Origin: Streptococcus pseudopneumoniae | GTDB lineage: Bacteria > Bacillota > Bacilli > Lactobacillales > Streptococcaceae | NCBI RefSeq assembly: GCF_001074155.1 | Contig: NZ_JUUZ01000033.1 | Location: 1-64,000 of the forward strand | DNA: 64,000 nt | Direction: 5' to 3' | Shown here: one piece after another, positions 36,404-44,234 of the stretch | Numbering within the stretch: the stretch's first letter is position 1 | Layout of the letters: every line of letters begins with the position of its first letter | Position numbers and translations under genes: made by a program | Notes under the pieces: generated by a model | The model's database searches: none | What the model was told of the DNA's origin: nothing | What the model saw: the letters and a program-made list of their open reading frames with translations, nothing else

Positions 36404-37057
36404 TTATCTAAGCCAATCAATTGGCTCTTGTCCTGTTTCTTTTAAGAATGCATTGGCCTTGGAAAAAGGCTTGGAACCCCAAAATCCTCTGTAAACGGAA
36501 AGGGGACTCGGGTGAGCTGATTCAATAATCAGATGTTGAGGATTAGTTACCAATACCTTCTTCTTACGTGCATAAGCACCCCAGAGGACAAAAACCACTG
36601 GTCTATCTAAATTATTGACAACCTTAATCACAGCATCCGTGAAAGGTTCCCATATCTGCCCAGCATGACCATTTGCCTGGCCAGCAGGAACCGTCAAGCA
36701 AGCATTGAGAAGTAAGACTCCTTGCTCAGCCCAAGCCGTCAAATCATGGGATTTCTTAACTCCAATATCATCAGCAAGTTCTTTGAGAATGTTTTGCAAG
36801 GAAGGAGGTGATGGAATATTATCTGGAACAGAAAAACTCAAGCCCTGTGCCTGACCTGGACCGTGATAGGGGTCTTGCCCTAGAATTACCACCTTAACTT
36901 CTTCAAGCGGTGTAGTCAACAAAGCCTGAAAAACCTTTTCTTTAGGAGGATATACAGTTCCTTGAGCGTAAACCTGCTCCATAAACTGATTGATTTTCCC
37001 AAAATAACCTTCCGGTAATTGCTCCTTAATCAAAGCATGCCAAGACGAGTGTTCCAT
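36404..37057 (-). CDS. ung: Uracil-DNA glycosylase
   Basis: Excises uracil from DNA. ATG 37057, preceded by AAAGGAG, gives 217 residues; a 12-residue longer start has no ribosome site. Motifs: [19 protein letters not shown] with the catalytic aspartate of QDPYH (about 62-66), and HPSPLS (about 186-191) for the leucine-loop histidine. First gene of the ung-mutX-pyrC run, 13 bp after the DUF4336 gene. Confidence 0.95.
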   Translation of the reverse strand: MEHSSWHALIKEQLPEGYFGKINQFMEQVYAQGTVYPPKEKVFQALLTTPLEEVKVVILGQDPYHGPGQAQGLSFSVPDNIPSPPSLQNILKELADDIGVKKSHDLTAWAEQGVLLLNACLTVPAGQANGHAGQIWEPFTDAVIKVVNNLDRPVVFVLWGAYARKKKVLVTNPQHLIIESAHPSPLSVYRGFWGSKPFSKANAFLKETGQEPIDWLR

Positions 37058-37070
37058 TGCTTTCTCTCCT

Positions 37071-37829
37071 TTATCGAATCCATCTAAAAGCACGTCTTAA
37101 TTCATCCGTACCATTTTTAAAAAAGCATAAACCATGTGCAAGTATGATTTTATCCGGTTTCCAGTTTAACATACGGGAAAAGGAAAACTTTGCTTCCCTT
37201 TGTCTTCCTAAAAAAGTCATCCGATAATCGATAGGAGTTTGACCATCAGGGGATGTTACACGAGCTAAACGATAGAATCTTCTGCGGATTGGACTAGCTA
37301 TCTTTTTCGGTTCAAAATTCTCTATGAGGTCTGTCACAATCAGTGTTTTAGTTGATTTATGAAAAAATACCACCTCTTCAATGACTGAACTTCCCTTAAA
37401 AATGAGTTGTTCAATCTCATCAGACCATAGGTCAGGAGCCTTATCTGTTAAGGGAGCATCAAATACAACCTTGACTTTCTGACTTTTCGCTCTCTCTTCT
37501 ACTCCTGGACTAGACCATGCTAGCGCCTGAGGATATCTTTGTTTCCAATCTGCAATATAGGCGTAGTGAATCTTATTTGGTGAAATCAGGTAAGCGACTT
37601 TGCCCAAAGCGTCCAGTTCAGTAAAAAGTTTCTCATTTGGCGCAATAGGAGAATGAATCCAAAGTTTGCCATCATTTAACTTAATCACCGTCATACGTGT
37701 CTGAAAAGGAAGTTTGAAGACCTTCATGTCCATTTGTATCAAATCACCATCTACTATCCAGATGTTTTGATCAACTTCCTTTAGTGAATACAACGGTTCA
37801 TAAAGAAAAAGTGTTGGCCTAGACATCAT
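37071..37829 (-). CDS. DUF4336 domain protein (metallo-hydrolase-like)
   Basis: A 252-residue cytoplasmic protein of the DUF4336 family, which resembles metallo-beta-lactamase-fold proteins but lacks the canonical HxHxDH: the corresponding place reads [30 protein letters not shown] and [12 protein letters not shown] are typical. Function unknown. AAGGAG lies 6 bases before the ATG pair. It is 13 bp upstream of ung. Confidence 0.75.
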   Translation of the reverse strand: MMSRPTLFLYEPLYSLKEVDQNIWIVDGDLIQMDMKVFKLPFQTRMTVIKLNDGKLWIHSPIAPNEKLFTELDALGKVAYLISPNKIHYAYIADWKQRYPQALAWSSPGVEERAKSQKVKVVFDAPLTDKAPDLWSDEIEQLIFKGSSVIEEVVFFHKSTKTLIVTDLIENFEPKKIASPIRRRFYRLARVTSPDGQTPIDYRMTFLGRQREAKFSFSRMLNWKPDKIILAHGLCFFKNGTDELRRAFRWIR

Positions 37830-37946
37830 TTACTACTCCTTCATTTATACTGCCTCTATTATAGCAAAAAGTGGCTATCTAAACCACTTTTAAAAGTATC
37901 TATTAAGATTTGAGAAGTTTTATAAATAATTTATACTAAAGAGCCT

Positions 37947-38858
37947 TTATTCAACACCTTTTCTAGAATTAGAAAGGATAAATTCTTTGTCGATTTCATC
38001 AATAATCAATTCTGTTCGAGAATTAAGATTTTCATCAAATCTTTTATTCAATTCCTTTACAACGCTTATTTTAAACTCATCACTTGATTTTTGGTTATAG
38101 TAATCAAATCCTCCAGAAGCCGCGCTACAGCAGCTCCCCCAATCTGAAAGATAGCCTATAATTTCAAAAACACTATCATTGTATTTTTCAAATTTTTTAG
38201 TTGCTGTACTTTTTAAATAGCCTGAAATACAATTTACAAAAGAGTAGTAATACTTAGAGTCACGAAATGAATTGTATTCGTGACTATGAAAACTCGGATC
38301 GAGAATCCGTGCTGATCGTACATCTTCCATAGTGGGTTTTCTGGTCATTTTAATATCAGTCTGCAGATAAGCATAATAGGTTTCCTTATCAAAGAAAGCT
38401 CCATCTACTGCTATCAATGTACCGTAGCTACCATCATCATACTGAAACACCATCACAGCACCGTTCCTATATTTGCTTTCTACAGGAACAGGCGGAGCAA
38501 TTCTCTTTTTGGGATTTTCTTTTTTGACACTTATCTTTTCTAAAAACTTATCTAGATGTACACTCCTCTGTTTTAAAAATTCACTATCTGCACCCAATTC
38601 TTCGGCAAGTTCTAAATCCTCTTTGTTGATAATGATTTCTTTAATTTCAAGCAAGAATTCGTCATCTAATTGCCCAACTTCCCATAAACAGTGTGCTAAG
38701 GCGAACAAGACATCATACATATCGTCATCATATAAATCAGATGTCAAGTCATTTTTGATTGTATTTGCATCTTCTCCTTGATTGTATCTCTCGAAGAATT
38801 CTTCTTTAATATCTAAGGAAGTATCATTTCCAAAAATCGTTGCATCCCATGTTCCCAT
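37947..38858 (-). CDS. DUF4259-like protein
   Basis: A 303-residue soluble protein. The N-terminus MGTWDATIFGNDTSLDIKEE resembles the DUF4259/immunity-like domain (usually MGxWxxxxFxNDxAxD), covering about 1-110 in acidic helices. After a basic KKENPKKR linker (about 115-125) a second alpha/beta domain (about 130-260) begins with GAVMVFQYDDGSYGTLIAVDG. N-terminal DUF4259 domains are often in polymorphic-toxin immunity or nuclear-import-like contexts, but no toxin is nearby. Function unknown. Confidence 0.6.
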   Translation of the reverse strand: MGTWDATIFGNDTSLDIKEEFFERYNQGEDANTIKNDLTSDLYDDDMYDVLFALAHCLWEVGQLDDEFLLEIKEIIINKEDLELAEELGADSEFLKQRSVHLDKFLEKISVKKENPKKRIAPPVPVESKYRNGAVMVFQYDDGSYGTLIAVDGAFFDKETYYAYLQTDIKMTRKPTMEDVRSARILDPSFHSHEYNSFRDSKYYYSFVNCISGYLKSTATKKFEKYNDSVFEIIGYLSDWGSCCSAASGGFDYYNQKSSDEFKISVVKELNKRFDENLNSRTELIIDEIDKEFILSNSRKGVE

Positions 38859-38892
38859 AATTTCAAGACTCCTCTATTCTTTTTTGCAATTT

Positions 38893-39585
38893 TTAAAGTA
38901 GCGCCAAGCAATCAAGCAGAGCCTGATAAGAGTCGACTTCATAAGTTGGCTGGGCTAGGCTTTTATTTTCCAGATGATGAGGATTGTACCAGATGGTATC
39001 AATGCCAGCATTATTTCCACCCTGAATATCAGCTGACAAAGAATCACCAATCATAAGGGCATGATTTTTATTAAAGTTAGGAATTCGAGCTCCAATTTTC
39101 TCATAAAATGCTGCATCTGGTTTTTGGGTATGGAGCTGTTCTGATATAAAAATTTCCTTGAAATATGGTGAAATACCAGATTGTTCCAAACGACCTGTCT
39201 GAATAAAGGTAATTCCATTTGTCGCAGCATAGAGTTCATATCCCTGATGTATCAAATTTTTTAATAAATCTTCCACACCTGGGAAAGTCTGTCCCTGTTT
39301 AGACAGGAAAAACTGGTAACGCTCTGCTAAGTAGGAACCATCATTTTCAATGCCAAAGTGAGCAAACAATTTTGCAAAACGTGTATTGACCAATTCTTTT
39401 TTTGTAATCTTTTTCTCTTCCAAATCCTTCCAGAGAGTCTTATTCATAGGTACATAATAATCTTTATATGCTCTGATATCCACTACTCCTTCTTCTTTTA
39501 AAAGTTGCGTTAAGGCTATATCCTCGGCAACATCAAAATCAAGCAAGGTATGATCGAGGTCAAAGAGTAAAAATTTATAAGTCAT
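38893..39585 (-). CDS. HAD hydrolase, YjjG-type noncanonical pyrimidine nucleotidase
   Basis: Cytoplasmic phosphatase, 230 residues, related to YjjG, which dephosphorylates unusual pyrimidine nucleotides. HAD motif I is DLDHTLLDF (about 9-17), motif II AATNGITFIQ (about 120), the motif III lysine near TQKPDAAFYE and motif IV MIGDSLSADIQGG. A helical cap of class C1 lies between motifs I and II. It is the last minus-strand gene before the adhesin locus. Confidence 0.85.
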   Translation of the reverse strand: MTYKFLLFDLDHTLLDFDVAEDIALTQLLKEEGVVDIRAYKDYYVPMNKTLWKDLEEKKITKKELVNTRFAKLFAHFGIENDGSYLAERYQFFLSKQGQTFPGVEDLLKNLIHQGYELYAATNGITFIQTGRLEQSGISPYFKEIFISEQLHTQKPDAAFYEKIGARIPNFNKNHALMIGDSLSADIQGGNNAGIDTIWYNPHHLENKSLAQPTYEVDSYQALLDCLALL

Positions 39586-39741
39586 TAATTTATTGTCCTG
39601 TATTCAATAGTCTTTATATACTTCAAAGTATAGCACAAACAAATAGAATAATAAATCCTAACACGATTGATTTTCAAATAAGTAATTTTAAAAATATAAT
39701 AAATAATAAAATTTAATATAAAATTTCTAGTATTCAAAAAT

Positions 39742-39898
39742 AGATAATTCTTAGATTTTTGTAAATTGTTGAAATGATTTTTATTATCATTAGATAAAAC
39801 ACTAAAAAGTTTAAACGTGACAAAACAAAGAATGTAAGCGGTTTTTTATTATTTTGATTCTTAAGAGACAGATAATTTCTAAGTTTTTGTGAATTTTT
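39742..39898. repeat. Two imperfect 29-bp direct repeats upstream of the first adhesin
   Basis: 39742-39770 and 39870-39898 match at 23 of 29 positions (both begin AGATAATT and contain TTTTTGT-AATT). They lie 128 bp apart in the AT-rich 533-bp gap 39586-40118, upstream of the promoter, and may be regulator sites. The gap also holds the promoter and leader RNA; no other gene is seen. Confidence 0.4.
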
Positions 39899-39928
39899 TA
39901 ATTTATAGCAAATTTCACATATTTATTA

Positions 39929-39962
39929 TTGATGTACATATTATAATGTGATATAATTCACC
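39929..39962 (+). promoter_or_regulatory. Promoter 1 with conserved palindrome over the -10 box
   Basis: TTGATG (39929-39934), 17-bp spacer, TATAAT (39952-39957). The -10 sits inside GTGATATAATTCACC (39948-39962), where GTGA and TCAC form an inverted repeat around it. The same 15 bases occur in the promoter of the second adhesin at 42351-42365. Confidence 0.7.
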
Positions 39963-40030
39963 TATAGGATAGTTTTAGTAAAAGACTAGGAGGAGGACAG
40001 CAATAAGGGTGTCTATAAAATCATCCTATA
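39963..40030 (+). ncRNA. Structured leader RNA, copy 1 (shared with the second adhesin)
   Basis: Starting about where transcription should begin: P1 5' arm TATAGGAT (39963-39970), AGTTTT, P2 5' arm AGAC (39983-39986), a TAGGAGGAGG loop, P2 3' arm GTCT (40011-40014), P1 3' arm ATCCTATA (40023-40030). The order, the AGTTTT and GACTAG...AGGAGG text and both stems recur at 42366-42442. It precedes the adhesin start by about 90 nt. The class is not recognised. Confidence 0.55.
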
Positions 40031-40118
40031 TATAATAATTTACTCAGGGAGTATTACATAAAGTGCAATATTTTTTTGTATCTTAAGAATACCAATCTAA
40101 CAAAAGGGAAGGAAAATA

Positions 40119-42176
40119 ATGAAGAACAAAAAGAAATTGGGAATCTTTTCTTTTATTATTTGCTTATTGACAACTGTCTTTGTATTTAGTTTGAATAAGA
40201 CATTTGCTGAAACTCCTGAAGTTTCAGTAACTGGAAAATTCGTAGATACAATCAAAAATGTTAAGGTATCAAATAATGAAGGCGGAGTTCTCGACTGGGA
40301 ATTAAAACAATGGGCTACATTCCGTCTTAATGCAGAATTTGATTTATCTGGAAAAAATGTTAAGGCAGGAGATCAAACGATAATTACGGTGCCTGATGCT
40401 ATAATCATTAACTCTGATAATATTGAAATCAAGGATATCAATACAAATGAGGTGATTGCACATGCAAAACTAAGTGCTGATAACAAGTCCATTACTTTAA
40501 CTTATACGGATTATGTTGAAAAACACTCAGATACTCACGGATCTTTCTTCTTCTATGCTCGTGTCGATTTCAAAAAACACCCTCAACAAGGAGAAATTCC
40601 AGTTGAGATTACGATTAATAAAGAAACAATACCTGCTGGTAAGGTATCATTTACTGGTATTGGCGATGGTGATCCGTCTCTTTTATCAAAGACTAGTTGG
40701 GTTAACGAGGGAGACAAAAGAGAGGTTCAATACACTATTTCAGTCAATCGTACAAAACAAAACGTCAAGAGTGTAACAATTGAAGATCACTTGAAATTTA
40801 CAAATGCTAGCTATGTAAAAGATAGCATTAAGGTTATCAAAGGTAAATTCTCTTATGAAACCGGTGAATGGGTATTCTCAAACCGTGTTGATGTAACAGA
40901 CCAACACAAGATTACAGTTAGTGAAGATGGACAATCTTTCGTTGTCGAATTAGGGGACATGACAGAAGAAGACCAATATCGTATTTCTTATAACGTACGT
41001 TTAAATTATGAACCCGTTGATGGTGAATTATTAAAGAATGATGCTACATTAAAAGGTGAAGGTGTCGTTGTTACAGAATTTACAAATGCTGCTTTAGTTC
41101 AAATTGCTGGTGGTGCTGGTGTTGGTTATGTTTACTCAATCAATATCCATAAAGTAGATGAAGCGAATCAACCACTTAAGGGTGCTAAATTTAAAGTAGT
41201 TCGTCAAGCTAATAACCAAGTTATTGGTGAGTATGTATCAGATGATAATGGTAATATTGCTGTTAACAAACTGTTGAAAGATAAATATATTATCACCGAG
41301 GTTGAAGCACCATCCGGCTATATCATCAAGGATGCGGATACAGAAGTTAACGTTGATGATTTTGGAGCTGATCTTTCAGTAACTAAAACAATTGTGAATC
41401 CAAAAGAAGAACCAACAACTACTACAACTACAACTACTACAACTACAACTACTACTGAAGAGCCTACAACTACTTCAACAACCACTACTGAAGCGCCTAC
41501 AACTTCAACAACCACTACTGAAGCGCCTACAACTTCAACAACCACTACTGAAGCGCCTACAACTTCAACAACCACTACTGAAGCGCCTACAACTTCAACA
41601 ACCACTACTGAAGCGCCTACAACTTCAACAACCACTACTGAAGCGCCTACAACTTCAACAACCACTACTGAAGCGCCTACAACTTCAACAACCACTACTG
41701 AAGCGCCTACAACTTCAACAACCACTACTGAAGCGCCTACAACTTCAACAACCACTACTGAAGCGCCTACAACTTCAACAACCACTACTGAAGCGCCTAC
41801 AACTTCAACAACCACTACTGAAGCGCCTACAACTACTTCAACAACTACTACAACTGAAGAACCTAAGACTACTTCAAGCACAACTACTACAACTGAAGAG
41901 CCTAAGACTACTTCAAGCACAACAACTACAACTGAAGAACCTAAGACTACTTCAAGCACAACAACTACAACTGAAGAGTCTAAGACTACTTCAAGTACAA
42001 CAACTACAACAACCACTGGTGAAGAACCTAAGACTACAGTAACAACAACAACTGACAAACCTGAACTTCCAAATACTGGTGAAGGAAAAGGAACATTGGT
42101 TACTATCATTGGTTTTGTAACTCTCATTTCATCAATAGGTGCCATTGCATTCTTACGTAAAAATGAAAAAGAATAA
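40119..42176 (+). CDS. LPXTG-anchored Cna-like surface adhesin with Thr-rich repeat stalk
   Basis: Sortase-anchored surface protein of 685 residues. Signal peptide 1-30 (cleavage near TFA-ET). The N-terminal region (about 31-335) resembles the paired Ig-like domains of collagen-binding/MSCRAMM adhesins (ELKQWATFRLNAEFDL, then TSWVNEGDKREVQYTISVNR). A SpaA/Cna-B domain (about 346-425) runs from YSINIHKVDEANQPLKGAKF to ITEVEAPSGY, with Lys and Glu able to make an isopeptide bond. Then a Thr-rich stalk (about 430-648), LPNTG at about 651-655, a membrane helix and KNEKE tail. GGAAGG ribosome site. Ligand unknown. Confidence 0.85.
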   Translation: MKNKKKLGIFSFIICLLTTVFVFSLNKTFAETPEVSVTGKFVDTIKNVKVSNNEGGVLDWELKQWATFRLNAEFDLSGKNVKAGDQTIITVPDAIIINSDNIEIKDINTNEVIAHAKLSADNKSITLTYTDYVEKHSDTHGSFFFYARVDFKKHPQQGEIPVEITINKETIPAGKVSFTGIGDGDPSLLSKTSWVNEGDKREVQYTISVNRTKQNVKSVTIEDHLKFTNASYVKDSIKVIKGKFSYETGEWVFSNRVDVTDQHKITVSEDGQSFVVELGDMTEEDQYRISYNVRLNYEPVDGELLKNDATLKGEGVVVTEFTNAALVQIAGGAGVGYVYSINIHKVDEANQPLKGAKFKVVRQANNQVIGEYVSDDNGNIAVNKLLKDKYIITEVEAPSGYIIKDADTEVNVDDFGADLSVTKTIVNPKEEPTTTTTTTTTTTTTTEEPTTTSTTTTEAPTTSTTTTEAPTTSTTTTEAPTTSTTTTEAPTTSTTTTEAPTTSTTTTEAPTTSTTTTEAPTTSTTTTEAPTTSTTTTEAPTTSTTTTEAPTTSTTTTEAPTTSTTTTEAPTTTSTTTTTEEPKTTSSTTTTTEEPKTTSSTTTTTEEPKTTSSTTTTTEESKTTSSTTTTTTTGEEPKTTVTTTTDKPELPNTGEGKGTLVTIIGFVTLISSIGAIAFLRKNEKE
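41490..41819 (+). repeat. Eleven identical 30-bp tandem repeats in the adhesin stalk
   Basis: Each 30-bp unit encodes EAPTTSTTTT and the eleven copies are identical at DNA level. A twelfth, altered unit follows at 41820. Further 3' are about 39-bp units encoding variants of TTSSTTTTTEEPK. Identical DNA copies are prone to slippage, so stalk length probably differs between strains. Confidence 0.9.
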
Positions 42177-42199
42177 GGTTAAAGATTGATTAACTATAT

Positions 42200-42227
42200 A
42201 AAGGACTATTTCAAAATAGTCCTTTTT
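42200..42227 (+). terminator. Terminator after the first adhesin
   Basis: AAAGGACTATTT and AAATAGTCCTTTTT around a CA loop. It separates the two adhesin transcription units, so the second needs its own promoter. Confidence 0.85.
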
Positions 42228-42332
42228 CATTTTCTCAACGAATGAATCATTGCTTACAAACATTGTACAAAGTAAATGTTTAAATTTTTTCAGCGAATTT
42301 GATACAATTTTATACTTAAAACAGTTAAATAT

Positions 42333-42365
42333 TTGAAGTTTTATTTATTTGTGATATAATTCACC
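42333..42365 (+). promoter_or_regulatory. Promoter 2 with the same palindrome over the -10 box
   Basis: TTGAAG (42333-42338), 16-bp spacer, TATAAT (42355-42360), within the identical 15-mer GTGATATAATTCACC (42351-42365) seen at promoter 1. Confidence 0.7.
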
Positions 42366-42442
42366 ATATAGGATAGTTTTTTGATAATTGACTAGTAGGA
42401 GGTGCGTTTTTAGTAGTGTTGTCTTGAAAAAGTAACCTATAT
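42366..42442 (+). ncRNA. Structured leader RNA, copy 2
   Basis: ATATAGG (42366-42372), ATAGTTTT, GACTAG (42390-42395), AGGAGG (42397-42402), GTCT (42421-42424), CCTATAT (42436-42442). P1 is shifted by one pair relative to copy 1 but remains paired, and P2 (GAC/GTC) is kept, although the loop sequence between has diverged. It ends about 77 nt before the ATG. The 343-bp gap 42177-42519 holds only the terminator, promoter and this element. Confidence 0.55.
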
Positions 42443-42519
42443 AATTATGCATATTTTTGTAAGTTTTAGTTTTAACATACAAATAAGTGTAAAAATTTGG
42501 AGACAAATAGGAGAAGGAA

Positions 42520-44076
42520 ATGAAAAAAAATAATCTAAGTAGACTTGCAAAAGTCTTCTTTCTTGTATTTTTACCCTTATTGTTCATAGTATTTTCGCAA
42601 TCTGATGTGGTAAAAGCTGGAGATGTCAGTAACAATATTAGCTCACTGACCGTTTCATCAAATGAAATTACAGATGGTGGACAAACAACCGTTAAGTTTA
42701 CATTTGACGAACACGCACAAAAAATCCAATCAGGTGACACATTAAAAGTTAATTGGACTAGTTCTGGGACAGTTTTTGGGGTAGGTTTTAAAAAGACTAT
42801 TCCGCTAAAAATTGACGGAACTTATGTTGGAGACATGGTTATTACTGATGGCTCTGCAACTGTTACTTTCAATGAAGCTATCAAAAACCTTCAAAACATC
42901 CGTGGTTGGGGTGAATTTGAGATTGAAGGACATAATAATACGGCAACTGATAAAGAACATGTTGGTAAATTTACTATCATCAGTGGAGATAAGACAGTTG
43001 ATTTAAGCGTTAAGAAAATGGCGACTGGCGAAAACCACGCTCCATTCTACTTAAAAGCTGGGGACATGCACGCTAACGACCCTGAACACATTCTTTGGAC
43101 ATTAACGATTAACGCGATGAACTTAGAAGTAGACGGCGACGTTCGTGTTGAAGACGAAGTGCAAGGCGGACACAAATTAGTGACAGACAGCTTTAGCATT
43201 ACAACAACAGGAGCAAAACCTGGCTACTTTGCTGGCGATACAGCGATTGAAGATTTCAAAACAGCCTTCCCTGGATCAACATTTACAGTGGATGCTTCAG
43301 GAAAAATCACTGTGACGATTCCTAAAGACCTTATCAACAAGACTGGCGTTCTTATTTTCTATCGTACAAAAGTAGAAAATGACGCTCAAAAAGACTTCAA
43401 GAACAATACAAAAGTTTGGTACCAAGTAAAAGGTGAAACTGCGGTTGTGGCGAAAGAAGTAAACGCATCTGTGGCAAACATCAATGCAAACGGTGGTGTG
43501 GATGGCGATCAAACTTCAACTACTACAACCACAACTACAACTGAAGAGCCTACAACTACTTCAACTACAACCACAACTGAAGAAACTAAGACTACTTCAA
43601 CTACAACAACTACATCTGAAGAGCCTAAGACTACTTCAACTACAACAACTACTACTGAAGAACCCAAGACTACTTCAAGCACAACAACTACATCTGAAGA
43701 GCTTAAGACTACTTCAAGCACAACAACTACAACTGAAGAGCCTAAGACTACTTCAAGCACAACAACTACATCTGAAGAGCCTAAGACTACTTCAAGCACA
43801 ACATCTACAACTGAAGAATCTAAGACTACTTCAAGCACAACAACTACAACTGAAGAAACTAAATCTACAGTAACTACAACTAAAGAACCTAAGACTACTT
43901 CAACTACAACAACTACAACTGAAGAGCCTAAATCTACAGTAACTACAACTAAGGATAAACCAGGGCTTCCAGAAACTGGTGAAAGAAAAGGAACATTTGT
44001 AACAATTCTTGGTACTCTCATCCTTGTTTCATCAATTCTAGTTGTTAGAAACTCACTTAAATCTAAAAATAACTAA
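42520..44076 (+). CDS. Second LPXTG surface adhesin with Thr-rich stalk
   Basis: Sortase-anchored protein of 518 residues, paralogous in plan to the previous gene. Signal peptide about 1-33 (cleavage near VKA-GD). Ig-like adhesin domain 1 (about 35-155, SNEITDGGQTTVKFTF) is followed by domain 2 (about 160-325, LWTLTINAMNLEVDGDVRVED), similar to Cna/FnBP-type A regions. There is no Cna-B domain. The stalk (about 330-475) is built of 13-residue units such as TTSSTTTTTEEPK. LPETG at about 484-488, membrane helix, KSKNN tail. Good AGGAGAAGG site. Ligand unknown. Confidence 0.85.
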   Translation: MKKNNLSRLAKVFFLVFLPLLFIVFSQSDVVKAGDVSNNISSLTVSSNEITDGGQTTVKFTFDEHAQKIQSGDTLKVNWTSSGTVFGVGFKKTIPLKIDGTYVGDMVITDGSATVTFNEAIKNLQNIRGWGEFEIEGHNNTATDKEHVGKFTIISGDKTVDLSVKKMATGENHAPFYLKAGDMHANDPEHILWTLTINAMNLEVDGDVRVEDEVQGGHKLVTDSFSITTTGAKPGYFAGDTAIEDFKTAFPGSTFTVDASGKITVTIPKDLINKTGVLIFYRTKVENDAQKDFKNNTKVWYQVKGETAVVAKEVNASVANINANGGVDGDQTSTTTTTTTTEEPTTTSTTTTTEETKTTSTTTTTSEEPKTTSTTTTTTEEPKTTSSTTTTSEELKTTSSTTTTTEEPKTTSSTTTTSEEPKTTSSTTSTTEESKTTSSTTTTTEETKSTVTTTKEPKTTSTTTTTTEEPKSTVTTTKDKPGLPETGERKGTFVTILGTLILVSSILVVRNSLKSKNN

Positions 44077-44130
44077 TTTTAATGAACATAATTAAAGAGG
44101 TTTAATTTTAGAGCATTTAAGTTCATAAAC

Positions 44131-44167
44131 AAAAAAAGGGTTTACTAAAAGGTAAATCCTTTTTTTG
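44131..44167. terminator. Bidirectional terminator between the adhesin and lytB
   Basis: AAAAAAAGGGTTTAC and GTAAATCCTTTTTTT pair with one mismatch around a short loop, between convergent genes. Confidence 0.8.
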
Positions 44168-44234
44168 TTTCATGATCATTAAAGACAAACAAAAATCGAT
44201 AACCATTTTATAGTCATCGATTTTAAATATTTTT

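Noticed and set aside
39833-39847. Possible CcpA cre site TGTAAGCGGTTTTTT
   Set aside because: Only the left half fits; the required right-half CA is missing.
41490-41819. Possible CRISPR-like array because of regular 30-bp repeats
   Set aside because: The units are contiguous without spacers, in frame and coding.
41318-42145. Long minus-strand ORF of about 275 codons, full of Val/Glu/Ser repeats, opposite the adhesin stalk
   Set aside because: It is the mirror of the Thr-rich repeat codons (ACA/ACT read backwards), has no ribosome site and lies wholly inside a real gene.
43484-43873. Plus-strand Leu/Gln-repeat ORF in another frame of the second adhesin stalk
   Set aside because: Frame-shifted reading of the repeat; composition is an artefact.
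43509-44021. Minus-strand Val-rich ORF opposite the second adhesin stalk
   Set aside because: Same repeat-mirror effect; no start signal.
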